Positions 24,719 through 29,126 of a stretch of DNA of 30,796 nucleotides are shown one piece after another. Origin of the DNA: a virus. Made by a program: the position numbers and the translations under genes. The notes under the pieces are model-generated. The model was not told where the DNA came from, made no database searches, and worked only from the letters and a program-made list of their open reading frames with translations. How positions within the stretch are numbered: position 1 is the stretch's first letter; each line of letters begins with the position of its first letter. Location: the IMG/VR virus record IMGVR_UViG_3300003691_000034, positions 1-30,796 of that record; one strand, 5' to 3'.

Positions 24719-24976
24719 GTTACCCACAATAAAAATTACTAGTCTTGTGGTTCTTTTGGCAATTCGCACCAATGGGTCACATCTTCCATAAAGCTTTCTC
24801 CTGCTTCATCATAAAAGCCTTTTGCATCATCGTAGTATTCAGCCACTACCCAACGGCTATTCTTAGGAAAGCTATGTGGTGCATAAGCTAAATAGCTTCC
24901 ACATTCTGCATCGGGTAATTTGTCTTTTACATTAAATATTTCTGTCATAATTCCGTAATTTTAAAAGATGGGTAAC
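24719..24976 (-). mobile_element. Putative gene cassette 2 (DUF551-like gene) bounded by inverted repeats
   Basis: The left end 24719-24739 starts GTTACCCA and finishes AAAATTAC. The right end 24955-24976, in reverse, also starts GTTACCCA and finishes AAAATTAC, differing only in the middle and by one base in length. The stop codon (24739-24741) touches the left repeat and the start codon is six bases from the right one. The enclosed unit is one gene. Confidence 0.55.
24739..24948 (-). CDS. DUF551-like small phage protein
   Basis: The 69-residue protein matches the DUF551 pattern: an N-terminal DKLPDAECGSYLAYAP segment with a conserved Leu-Pro, a middle VVAEYYDDAKGFYDEAG, and the diagnostic end DVTHWCELPKEP (usual form VTHWMPLPEPP). 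Members of this family are common in phages and prophages and have no agreed function. It occupies a cassette by itself. Length is near the family norm. Assignment to the family is fairly secure; function is unknown. Confidence 0.7.
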   Translation of the reverse strand: MTEIFNVKDKLPDAECGSYLAYAPHSFPKNSRWVVAEYYDDAKGFYDEAGESFMEDVTHWCELPKEPQD

Positions 24977-25036
24977 ACCACCTATATTTTATAATTTTTT
25001 CGTTCCTCAAAATTCCAAACCATAGCCATAACGTTA
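24973..25036. repeat. Diverged spacer core, copy A
   Basis: The spacer between cassettes 2 and 3 has TAACACC followed by CTATA, then CGTTCCTCA (25001-25009), then ATAACGTTA (25028-25036). Order and approximate spacing match the better conserved cores at 26167-26225 and 28449-28503 (ATAACACCGTATA, TCGTGCCTCA, TACGTTA). Confidence 0.5.
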
Positions 25037-25287
25037 TGCTACAATAGGCATCGAGCCACGCAATCAAACCAGTAAAAATCACACAGATATAAATACTTTA
25101 CACACAGGACAGTTTACATATCTACCGTCTCTATCTTGATTTATGTCTGAGTTATTATAACTAAATTCAGTATCGCATTTATGGCATACTTTGTTTATTT
25201 CTTGATTCTCCTTAAGATTACCTACTTTAATTATTTTCATTTTTTTAGATTTTTAATAGTTTAAAAGATTGCTTATTGTAGCATAAC
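25033..25287 (-). mobile_element. Putative gene cassette 3 (zinc-ribbon microprotein) bounded by inverted repeats
   Basis: GTTATGCTACAATAGGCA at 25033-25050 is matched in reverse at 25270-25287 with a single mismatch over 18 bases. The unit contains one 53-residue gene. The repeat differs from those of all other units, which argues that it is the end of this unit rather than a general intergenic repeat. Confidence 0.6.
25079..25240 (-). CDS. 53-residue zinc-ribbon microprotein
   Basis: The frame MKIIKVGNLKENQEINKVCH continues to a second cysteine pair and ends CKVFISV. Cys19 and Cys22 (CHKC) and Cys44 and Cys47 (CPVC) form a standard CxxC...CxxC zinc ribbon with a 21-residue loop rich in Asn and Asp. 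Such small ribbons usually bind nucleic acid or a polymerase partner; which applies here is unknown. It is the only gene in its unit. Confidence 0.6.
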   Translation of the reverse strand: MKIIKVGNLKENQEINKVCHKCDTEFSYNNSDINQDRDGRYVNCPVCKVFISV

Positions 25288-25458
25288 GGGCAACGTATGG
25301 CTACGCATCGGCGATCTAAGTTTATATTTATTTAATTCATTTTCTATTCGATGTCTACTATACATAACAATGCATAAAGTTCAAAGATGCGCAGCTCAAT
25401 CGGTTCTAGTGTGTATGCTGCGCATCCACGAACCTTATACGTTGCCCGTTATCTACAA
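25276..25458. repeat. Large imperfect palindrome between cassettes 3 and 4
   Basis: TTGTAG-C-ATAACGGGCAACGTAT (arm positions 25276-25298) is matched in reverse by 25437-25458, perfectly except for one extra C in the left arm. Inside lies a second hairpin with perfect ten-base arms (GATGCGCAGC at 25386-25395, GCTGCGCATC at 25417-25426). The interior has no convincing gene. The left arm overlaps the right end of cassette 3, the right arm the left end of cassette 4 and its stop codon. A single bulged base in a long folded arm is also a feature of integron attC sites. Confidence 0.7.
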
Positions 25459-25656
25459 TTTTTCTTTTAAATTTTTCCCAACGCTCTTTGGGTTTTGCAA
25501 ACCCATTAAAAAGGTTTCTAATGGTTGCTCCCATTTCTTAGGTAAGTTTTGAGAATCATTTACAGCTTTAATCAAAGTGCTATCAGGCATCTTTAAATGT
25601 TGTTCTATTGCTCTAATACTTAAAAACTTTTTGTTTTCTTTTAGCCAATCTATCAT
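25453..25656 (-). CDS. 67-residue probable helix-turn-helix protein
   Basis: The protein has SIRAIEQHLKMPDSTLIKAV, which fits a helix-turn-helix pair, followed by LPKKWEQPLETFL, a segment I recall from small Bacteroidetes phage regulators. A basic C-terminus follows. It is the last gene of the three-gene unit, joined by an ATGA overlap at 25653-25656, and its stop codon is inside the cassette repeat. It is a candidate for the factor that binds the two operators ahead of the same operon, which would make it autoregulatory (inference). Confidence 0.55.
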   Translation of the reverse strand: MIDWLKENKKFLSIRAIEQHLKMPDSTLIKAVNDSQNLPKKWEQPLETFLMGLQNPKSVGKNLKEKL

Positions 25657-25910
25657 AAGTACTCACCTCTTGTTATTGATAAAAATAAACTCTCTAAATC
25701 TTCTGTCCCAGCAACGACACCAAGTAGTATTGTATTCTCCCAAATATCCTGTTGTAAGTGTAATTGATGCATATAAACAAGATAATCTTTATTTATTTTC
25801 ACTATTTGAAATTTAGTTCTACCTCCATTAATTTCAAATGTAAACCCCCAAGTGTTTTTATTTCTACCTAATTTTGGGTAATCATTAAGTATTTTATCCG
25901 TTATTTTCAT
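25653..25910 (-). CDS. 85-residue phage protein with E-D-L-x-x-L-F-x-x-I-T-R end
   Basis: The middle gene of the three-gene unit begins MKITDKILNDYPKLGRNKNT and has a beta-rich centre (KFQIVKINKDYLVYMHQLHL). It ends with TEDLESLFLSITRGEYL. The same kind of ending occurs in the 80-residue protein of cassette 6 (HELRDLFFAITRTKLI), so the two are probably distant paralogues. Both ends overlap neighbours by ATGA. No biochemical function is known to me. Confidence 0.55.
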   Translation of the reverse strand: MKITDKILNDYPKLGRNKNTWGFTFEINGGRTKFQIVKINKDYLVYMHQLHLQQDIWENTILLGVVAGTEDLESLFLSITRGEYL

Positions 25911-26056
25911 AATCCTAATCTTTTAAAATTCCCTCTCGCTGCTTCTCTTGCTTTTTTTACACTTCCAAAACATATAATATCTACACACTTGGAACAGTTC
26001 TTTTGGTTTGGGTAAATTTTTACACCACAACGATTGCATTTTTTAGTTTTTTCCAT
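25907..26056 (-). CDS. 49-residue four-cysteine zinc-finger protein
   Basis: First gene of the operon: MEKTKKCNRCGVKIYPNQKN, then CSKC, ending in a basic GNFKRLGL. Cys7/Cys10 and Cys21/Cys24 give a compact CxxC-x10-CxxC zinc knuckle, followed by a further Cys and a basic helix (KKAREAARGNFKR). It overlaps the 85-residue gene by ATGA. A promoter -7 box lies 24 bases upstream. Probably nucleic-acid binding; a regulatory role is inferred from composition. Confidence 0.6.
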   Translation of the reverse strand: MEKTKKCNRCGVKIYPNQKNCSKCVDIICFGSVKKAREAARGNFKRLGL

Positions 26057-26074
26057 AATTATATGTTTTAATAT

Positions 26075-26122
26075 TTATCCAAAGATACGGATAATAATTG
26101 ATATATCCTAATTTGCGGATAA
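26075..26122 (-). promoter_or_regulatory. Promoter with two operator-like palindromes for the three-gene unit
   Basis: On the minus strand TATCTTTG (26080-26087) matches the -7 box TAnnTTTG. It lies inside a palindrome, TTATCC-N8-GGATAA at 26075-26094. A second, almost identical palindrome (ATATCC-N8-GGATAA, 26103-26122) lies exactly 28 bases upstream, over the expected -33 region. Two such sites overlapping both promoter elements indicate control by a dimeric repressor. The -33 element itself is weak. The binding protein is not known. Confidence 0.6.
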
Positions 26123-26166
26123 AATAAATAAAAGCCCACGCTAAAATTTAAAATAAAAACAGATAG

Positions 26167-26225
26167 ATAACACCGTATATAGTCTATTGCTCGTGCCTCA
26201 CAACATACCATATACAAGTACGTTA
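26167..26225. repeat. Spacer core, copy B
   Basis: ATAACACCGTATA (26167-26179), TCGTGCCTCA (26191-26200) and TACGTTA (26219-26225) make up the spacer between cassettes 4 and 5. The same three blocks in the same order form the spacer at 28449-28503. On the minus strand AAC and GTATAT near one side can pair with ATATAC and GTT near the other, leaving TGAGGCACGA in the loop. Confidence 0.65.
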
Positions 26226-26410
26226 CCAACAATTAAATTGAGGTAAATGTTTCGGGGTAATCCCTACGCAACACCCTCGCACCCAATAAGTCTTGTAATT
26301 TATGTAGGTTGCTTACCCATTCCGTTATTTCCATTGGGTGTGTTTTGTCTAATTCTATAAAGTTATTGTGCGCTTCCACAAGTAAATCCATAATTTTAAC
26401 TGTTAAGAAC
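26222..26410 (-). mobile_element. Putative gene cassette 5 (52-aa protein) bounded by inverted repeats
   Basis: The left end 26222-26239 (GTTACCAACAATTAAATT) is matched in reverse at 26392-26410 (GTT, AACA, TTAAA and TT blocks in register with one gap). The stop codon lies inside the left repeat and the start codon directly abuts the right repeat, so the unit is almost only gene plus ends. Confidence 0.5.
26233..26391 (-). CDS. 52-residue conserved phage protein (HP-x-E...W...LHKLQ...R type)
   Basis: The frame gives MDLLVEAHNNFIELDKTHPM, then EITEWVSNLHKLQDLLGARV and ends PETFTSI. The spaced signature H-N-x-F...THP...E-W-V...LHKLQ-x-L-x-x-R...R-R-D-Y-P is one I recall from very small proteins in many phage early regions. 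Its conservation suggests a real and useful gene, but no function is known to me. It fills cassette 5 from end to end. Confidence 0.6.
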   Translation of the reverse strand: MDLLVEAHNNFIELDKTHPMEITEWVSNLHKLQDLLGARVLRRDYPETFTSI

Positions 26411-26730
26411 AACGTATATAATTAAGCACTTATTAGTTGTTTATCTATAAGTTTTGTTCTTGTTATCGCAAAAAACAAATCTCTTAATTCGTGTTCGTAG
26501 TTTAATTTTACCAAAAATATTTCACCTCCAACCATAACGTCTATTTCATTACCGTGCAGATTAATTGTAACATGCTCAAATCCATACAAATTTTTATAGG
26601 CTTCATATTTTTTAATTTGTGGTAAACTAATAAGCCATTTCTTTGTTATTTTTTTTGCTTTCATTCTGTGATATATTTAAAAGTTCTGTCTTTATTCTGC
26701 GTGCCAAATCATATACAACACGTTGTGCTT
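26405..26730 (-). mobile_element. Putative gene cassette 6 (80-aa protein) with imperfect inverted ends
   Basis: Left end 26405-26429 (AAGAACAACGT, ATATAATT, GCAC) corresponds in reverse to 26701-26730 (AAGCACAACGT, ATATGATT, GCAC), with a five-base insertion between the first two blocks on the right. The match is weaker than for other units, and the left part overlaps the right end of cassette 5. Confidence 0.4.
26422..26664 (-). CDS. 80-residue phage protein, paralogue of the cassette 4 middle gene
   Basis: The protein begins MKAKKITKKWLISLPQIKKY and has a short beta region (HVTINLHGNEIDVMVGGEIF). It ends with HELRDLFFAITRTKLIDKQL. The end resembles TEDLESLFLSITRGEYL in the protein at 25653-25910, and both carry a beta-rich centre, which suggests a common origin. 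Family and function are not known to me. It has its own cassette-like unit. Confidence 0.55.
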   Translation of the reverse strand: MKAKKITKKWLISLPQIKKYEAYKNLYGFEHVTINLHGNEIDVMVGGEIFLVKLNYEHELRDLFFAITRTKLIDKQLISA

Positions 26731-26768
26731 CATTAAAACGCCACTTCGTTAAGCACAACAATGTGTAT
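26711..26768. repeat. Spacer hairpin between cassettes 6 and 7
   Basis: GTTGTGCTT (26722-26730) and AAGCACAAC (26751-26759) form a perfect nine-base stem. Outside a four-by-four internal loop, TATACA and TGTATA continue the stem. The apical part contains AACG and CGTT, which can pair again. No coding sequence lies in it. Confidence 0.6.
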
Positions 26769-26776
26769 AAAAAATA
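26757..26776. repeat. AACAATG-N2-TATAAAAAATA spacer motif, copy 2
   Basis: AACAATGTGTATAAAAAATA overlaps the 3' arm of the spacer hairpin and the left end of cassette 7, and reaches to within two bases of the cassette gene's stop codon (26778-26780). It matches copy 1 at 24601 in 18 of 20 positions. Confidence 0.55.
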
Positions 26777-27036
26777 GCTACATTTTCTCTATATATTGAG
26801 GTTTTACCCTAAAGTAAAAATAGCCTGCTTGCTCGCTTCCACATTTTACTATTCCTTTTGTAGTTCCCCTTTTGTTTTCTTCACCTTCGTAAGTTCCTTC
26901 TGCACCTGCTCGCCAACTAATGTCTAACTTACCCGTTTTTGGGTGGTACTCCTTGTAATTATCTACTATTTTTACTCTATCACCTATCTGCATTTCAATA
27001 ATATTTTTAGTTAATAAACCGCTACTTTTCATACAC
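26763..27036 (-). mobile_element. Putative gene cassette 7 (small beta protein) bounded by inverted repeats
   Basis: GTGTATAAAAAATAGC at 26763-26778 is matched in reverse at 27021-27036 (GTGTATGAAAAGTAGC), 14 of 16 positions. The stop codon (26778-26780) overlaps the last base of the left repeat. One gene lies inside. Confidence 0.5.
26778..26993 (-). CDS. Small beta-barrel (SH3/KOW-like) protein, unknown function
   Basis: The chosen start gives MQIGDRVKIVDNYKEYHPKT, then WRAGAEGTYEGEENKRGTTK and FRVKPQYIEKM at the end. The opening I-G-D-R-V-K-I-V and the G-x-Y-E-G turn resemble small SH3-like or KOW-type barrels. The frame is open to an ATG at 27032, but that start lies inside the cassette repeat, so the internal ATG is preferred. 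The longer form would add 13 residues. Function unknown. Confidence 0.55.
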   Translation of the reverse strand: MQIGDRVKIVDNYKEYHPKTGKLDISWRAGAEGTYEGEENKRGTTKGIVKCGSEQAGYFYFRVKPQYIEKM

Positions 27037-27043
27037 CAATCAC

Positions 27044-27289
27044 GTTAGCAAACATTAGTACACTGTGTATCCATCAGGGTCTATTCCTAATTTTACACAT
27101 TGCTCAATACAGCTTGTTCTACCTCCTTTCATTGTTCTAAGTAACAACCAGTCTCCTACTAATTTTGCATTTGTAATTCTTTTCCTTTGTGCTTTAGGCA
27201 TTCTATCTTCAATATTTCTAAGAAGCCCCGTAATAAAATCTTTTTGATCTATTCCTTCAATTAATTCATTCATATTAACGTTTGCTAAC
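27044..27289 (-). mobile_element. Putative gene cassette 8 (72-aa protein) bounded by inverted repeats
   Basis: GTTAGCAAACATTAGTAC at 27044-27061 and its reverse at 27272-27289 (GTTAGCAAACGTTAATAT) share 15 of 18 positions, ten of them an unbroken block. The stop codon (27055-27057) lies inside the left repeat and the start codon (27271-27273) touches the right one. Confidence 0.6.
27055..27273 (-). CDS. 72-residue protein of cassette 8
   Basis: The preferred start reads MNELIEGIDQKDFITGLLRN, followed by a basic stretch RMPKAQRKRITNAKL, then LLLRTMKGGRTSCIEQCVKL and the end PDGYTVY. The frame is open to an ATG at 27291, but this would translate the cassette repeat. The Lys/Arg-rich centre and the two cysteines in the C-terminal half are the only notable features. 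I recognise no family. Confidence 0.5.
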   Translation of the reverse strand: MNELIEGIDQKDFITGLLRNIEDRMPKAQRKRITNAKLVGDWLLLRTMKGGRTSCIEQCVKLGIDPDGYTVY

Positions 27290-27304
27290 AATGTATAAAA
27301 AATA
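27287..27304. repeat. AACAATG-TATAAAAAATA spacer motif, copy 3
   Basis: This copy lacks the two variable bases but keeps AACAATG and TATAAAAAATA. It begins in the right end of cassette 8 and extends outward, away from the gene, as copy 1 does at cassette 1. Confidence 0.5.
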
Positions 27305-27365
27305 TACTATCATTAGGCTTTTTAAAGGTTTGTAATTATTTATATTGTTCTGTTTTTACTCGTTA

Positions 27366-27406
27366 TTTCGTGCTTATCTACACGTACATTTCTTATACTA
27401 AACGTT
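27366..27406. repeat. Diverged spacer core, copy C
   Basis: TTTCGTGC (27366-27373), a middle part with ACGTAC and TTATAC, and AACGTT (27401-27406) resemble the right two-thirds of the core at 28449-28503. The ATAACACC block is not recognisable. It lies just left of the 90-residue gene. Confidence 0.4.
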
Positions 27407-27434
27407 GGTAGTAATGTTTGCTTAGTCAACGCTA

Positions 27435-27707
27435 TTACCCTAAACTAAGATTAGTTACTGCCATATTGTTACTACCATTTGCATACTTTATCGCTTTGGC
27501 TTGTGTTGTAAACATACCATGTACCACAAGAGAAATTGTGTCTTGTACCATCCAAACACTACAACCAACACCGTGTAACAGTAATTGCTCTTCCTTATAT
27601 TTCACCAAAATCTGTGCTATATCTTTACTAGCTTTTCTGTCATATCCTTTAGAAGTCATCCATTTAAACGCTTCTACTTCTTCTAATGCTTTTTCTTGTT
27701 CTGTCAT
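27435..27707 (-). CDS. 90-residue protein, unknown function
   Basis: The protein begins MTEQEKALEEVEAFKWMTSK, with a helical N-terminal half (GYDRKASKDIAQILVKYKEE), then a more hydrophobic part (GCSVWMVQDTISLVVHGMF) and a polar end. It lies between a diverged spacer core on the left and another spacer on the right. A clear private inverted repeat is not seen for this gene, unlike its neighbours. No family recognised. Confidence 0.5.
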   Translation of the reverse strand: MTEQEKALEEVEAFKWMTSKGYDRKASKDIAQILVKYKEEQLLLHGVGCSVWMVQDTISLVVHGMFTTQAKAIKYANGSNNMAVTNLSLG

Positions 27708-27770
27708 TATTTGTTATTTAAGTTCTTAATTCCACGCAACTACGGTTACACAATTACGTTATATACAATA

Positions 27771-27911
27771 CTATTTTTTTCCACCCACTCTTGCGTGCTC
27801 ACTCAATACATCTTGGATGTAGTTTTTAAGGTCTTTCTTTGCTTTGATGGCAAGTATCTGTAAACTTTCAAGCGTTCCGTCATCTTCGTCTATATCTATT
27901 AATTTTCTCAT
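27771..27911 (-). CDS. 46-residue ribbon-helix-helix-like protein
   Basis: The frame MRKLIDIDEDDGTLESLQIL, then AIKAKKDLKNYIQDVL, ends in a basic GGKK. A leading strand with alternating residues, then two helices with K-x-L-K-x-Y-I, is the layout of Arc/MetJ-type ribbon-helix-helix proteins, which bind DNA as dimers. Similar proteins (MRKLIDID...LKILAIKA...LKNYIE) are, from memory, frequent on Bacteroidetes mobile elements. It may act as an antitoxin-like or phage regulator. Its stop lies in the cassette repeat. Confidence 0.6.
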   Translation of the reverse strand: MRKLIDIDEDDGTLESLQILAIKAKKDLKNYIQDVLSEHARVGGKK

Positions 27912-27928
27912 TGTTCAATATTTTTTAG

Positions 27929-27947
27929 TGTTCAGTTACAATGAACA
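27929..27947. repeat. Short hairpin between the two genes of cassette 10
   Basis: TGTTCA (27929-27934) and TGAACA (27942-27947) flank a seven-base loop at the end of the 121-aa gene; its stop codon (27936-27938) lies in the loop. No T-tract follows in either direction, so it is a weak terminator or processing site at best. Confidence 0.35.
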
Positions 27948-28340
27948 GTTAAATTCTTTGAACAAATTACCAAAGAAAAACATAAGTGTATCACCACTTA
28001 ATTTATTTTTACGTGCTTGTTTTAATGCTTTTTTAGCAGAATCAAAATCCCACTTCATTGGGTTTATATCAAAAAACAATATAGCATCATAAGAGGCTTT
28101 TGCTTGTTCAAAAGTCATATTCATAGTTCCAAATGCTAAAGTTGGAAAAACACCTACTTCAACATAGTAGCTATCACCATTAAAACCATAAGCCTTATCA
28201 AGTGAATCACCTATTACGCCAATAGGTTTTTTATAGTTAACTAACTTTTGAGCATTTATAGAAGCTCTAACTGTTGAAGAATGTGTCGGTGTATGTGTGA
28301 AAAATGCAGGCATAATAAAAAAATTAAGTTGTTGCTTCAT
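27936..28340 (-). CDS. Protein of unknown function in cassette 10
   Basis: From the ATG at 28340 the frame reads MKQQLNFFIMPAFFTHTPTH; a second ATG at 28313 (MPAFFTHT) would leave a leader of about 30 bases after the promoter and may be the real start. The frame also continues upstream to 28481, but that part crosses the promoter and the cassette boundary. Central strands (KPIGVIGDSLDKAYGFNGDS) and a helical end (FDSAKKALKQARKNKL) suggest a small alpha/beta protein. No family recognised. Confidence 0.5.
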   Translation of the reverse strand: MKQQLNFFIMPAFFTHTPTHSSTVRASINAQKLVNYKKPIGVIGDSLDKAYGFNGDSYYVEVGVFPTLAFGTMNMTFEQAKASYDAILFFDINPMKWDFDSAKKALKQARKNKLSGDTLMFFFGNLFKEFNCSL

Positions 28341-28350
28341 TGCAACAGTA

Positions 28351-28382
28351 CAAATATATATTATATATATGATATACACAAA
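28351..28382 (-). promoter_or_regulatory. Bacteroidetes-type promoter for cassette 10 genes
   Basis: On the minus strand TATATTTG (28351-28358) fits the -7 box TAnnTTTG, and TTTG (28379-28382) fits the -33 box. The gap is 20 bases, at the long end of the usual range. Transcription would start about 28345, which favours the ATG at 28313 over that at 28340. Confidence 0.5.
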
Positions 28383-28448
28383 CATTTGTTGTAAATATTT
28401 TATTTTTATGCAAAAATAATTTGCCAACGCGCTAAAATAGTACAGTAT

Positions 28449-28503
28449 ATAACACCGTATAAAATCCATTTCGTGCCTCAACGTATCTTATTACAATACG
28501 TTA
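28449..28503. repeat. Spacer core, copy D
   Basis: ATAACACCGTATA (28449-28461), TCGTGCCTCA (28471-28480) and TACGTTA (28497-28503) repeat, with slightly shorter gaps, the core at 26167-26225. It separates cassette 10 from the NinG-like gene and marks the outer end of the array on this side. Confidence 0.65.
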
Positions 28504-28526
28504 AACCTCAGTAACACCAATAACAA

Positions 28527-29126
28527 CTAAGTCTTCAGTTCCTTTAGTTGATTTCTGTAATACGCTCTTATCTTTTTTAACTCTTCTCGATCCCATTTAA
28601 AATCTACGCTATGGTCTAGTTTTCCTAATTCATCTAGTGCTTTAAAAGCGTCTTCTCCGATTCGTGATGGTAAATTAACTCTATACTCGCTTTCGTTTCC
28701 TTCTTTTCTAATATTACATTGAACACATTGCGCATTAATATTTAGCTCATTAAACTTTATAGTACTGAATAATTCAGCTTTATAAAAGTGTCCTGCCTGG
28801 AAATCTTTGTGCCATTGAGTGCCACAACTTATACAAGGTTTGTTTTTATCTCTTAGTCTTATGTATTCGTGACATACCGATTTAACAGATTCTAAAATAG
28901 AGGTTAATCCTTTTCTGTTTTTATGTTCCTTTTCTATCTTCTCAAAATCTAAACGAGGCTTTGAAACTTTTAAAGCGCTCCTTTTTATTCGATTAATTCC
29001 ATTAGGTGTATTATATAAAAACTCTTGATAACACCTACAATCTAATCCTAATCCTAGTTTTCTGTTTTCTTGCTCAGTATTACAACCGAGTCCGTAAGTG
29101 TCTTTAGATGTTCCTCTACATTTCAT
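28527..29126 (-). CDS. ninG: NinG/Rap-type recombination protein
   Basis: The 199-residue protein matches the NinG family: an N-terminal cysteine cluster (Cys3, Cys15, Cys30, Cys32), a helical middle, and the core with Cys98/Cys101 (PCISCGTQWHKDFQAGHFYK), His113 and Cys134/Cys137 (LNINAQCVQCNIRKEGNESE). Lambda NinG (Rap) is a Holliday-junction/branched-DNA endonuclease that acts in recombination. The HNH-like metal site appears complete. A Rad52-type annealing protein is encoded upstream on the same strand, which suits a joint recombination role. The start directly follows the upstream stop. Confidence 0.8.
   Translation of the reverse strand: MKCRGTSKDTYGLGCNTEQENRKLGLGLDCRCYQEFLYNTPNGINRIKRSALKVSKPRLDFEKIEKEHKNRKGLTSILESVKSVCHEYIRLRDKNKPCISCGTQWHKDFQAGHFYKAELFSTIKFNELNINAQCVQCNIRKEGNESEYRVNLPSRIGEDAFKALDELGKLDHSVDFKWDREELKKIRAYYRNQLKELKT

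Larger units (their letters stand above)
25448..26171 (-). mobile_element. Putative gene cassette 4 (three coupled genes) bounded by inverted repeats
   Basis: Left end 25448-25475 and right end 26143-26171 (reverse) both begin GTTATCTA and end TTTTAAATTTT, agreeing in most of about 28 aligned positions with one gap. The last stop codon (25453-25455) lies inside the left repeat. It holds three genes joined by ATGA overlaps, plus their promoter and two operator-like palindromes. Confidence 0.6.
27758..28453 (-). mobile_element. Putative gene cassette 10 (RHH-like + 121-aa protein) bounded by inverted repeats
   Basis: GTTATATACAATACTATTTT at 27758-27777 and its reverse at 28434-28453 agree in 18 of 20 positions. 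The last stop codon (27771-27773) lies inside the left repeat. Two genes and a promoter lie inside, and the right end runs directly into a conserved spacer core. Confidence 0.6.

Noticed and set aside
25370-25552. Plus-strand frame of 60 codons in the large palindrome
   Set aside because: It runs through the palindrome and into the opposite-strand HTH-like gene, and shows no protein features.
26233-26391. Anti-CBASS Acb2-type identity for the 52-residue protein
   Set aside because: It is a small phage early-region protein, but its H-P...W...LHKLQ pattern does not match the Acb2 pattern I recall, so no defence-inhibitor role is claimed.
27418-27729. Plus-strand frame of 103 codons
   Set aside because: It overlaps the minus-strand 90-residue gene almost completely, and its translation has the Ser/Leu/Cys-rich look of an antisense frame.
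23624-28453. Classical integron attC sites
   Set aside because: The ends do not satisfy the RYYYAAC and GTTRRRY consensus and no IntI-like integrase is in the window. Only the general layout is similar, so I call them cassette-like.
23620-28510. CRISPR array
   Set aside because: The repeats are few, diverged, unevenly spaced and flank genes. There are no uniform spacers and no cas genes.
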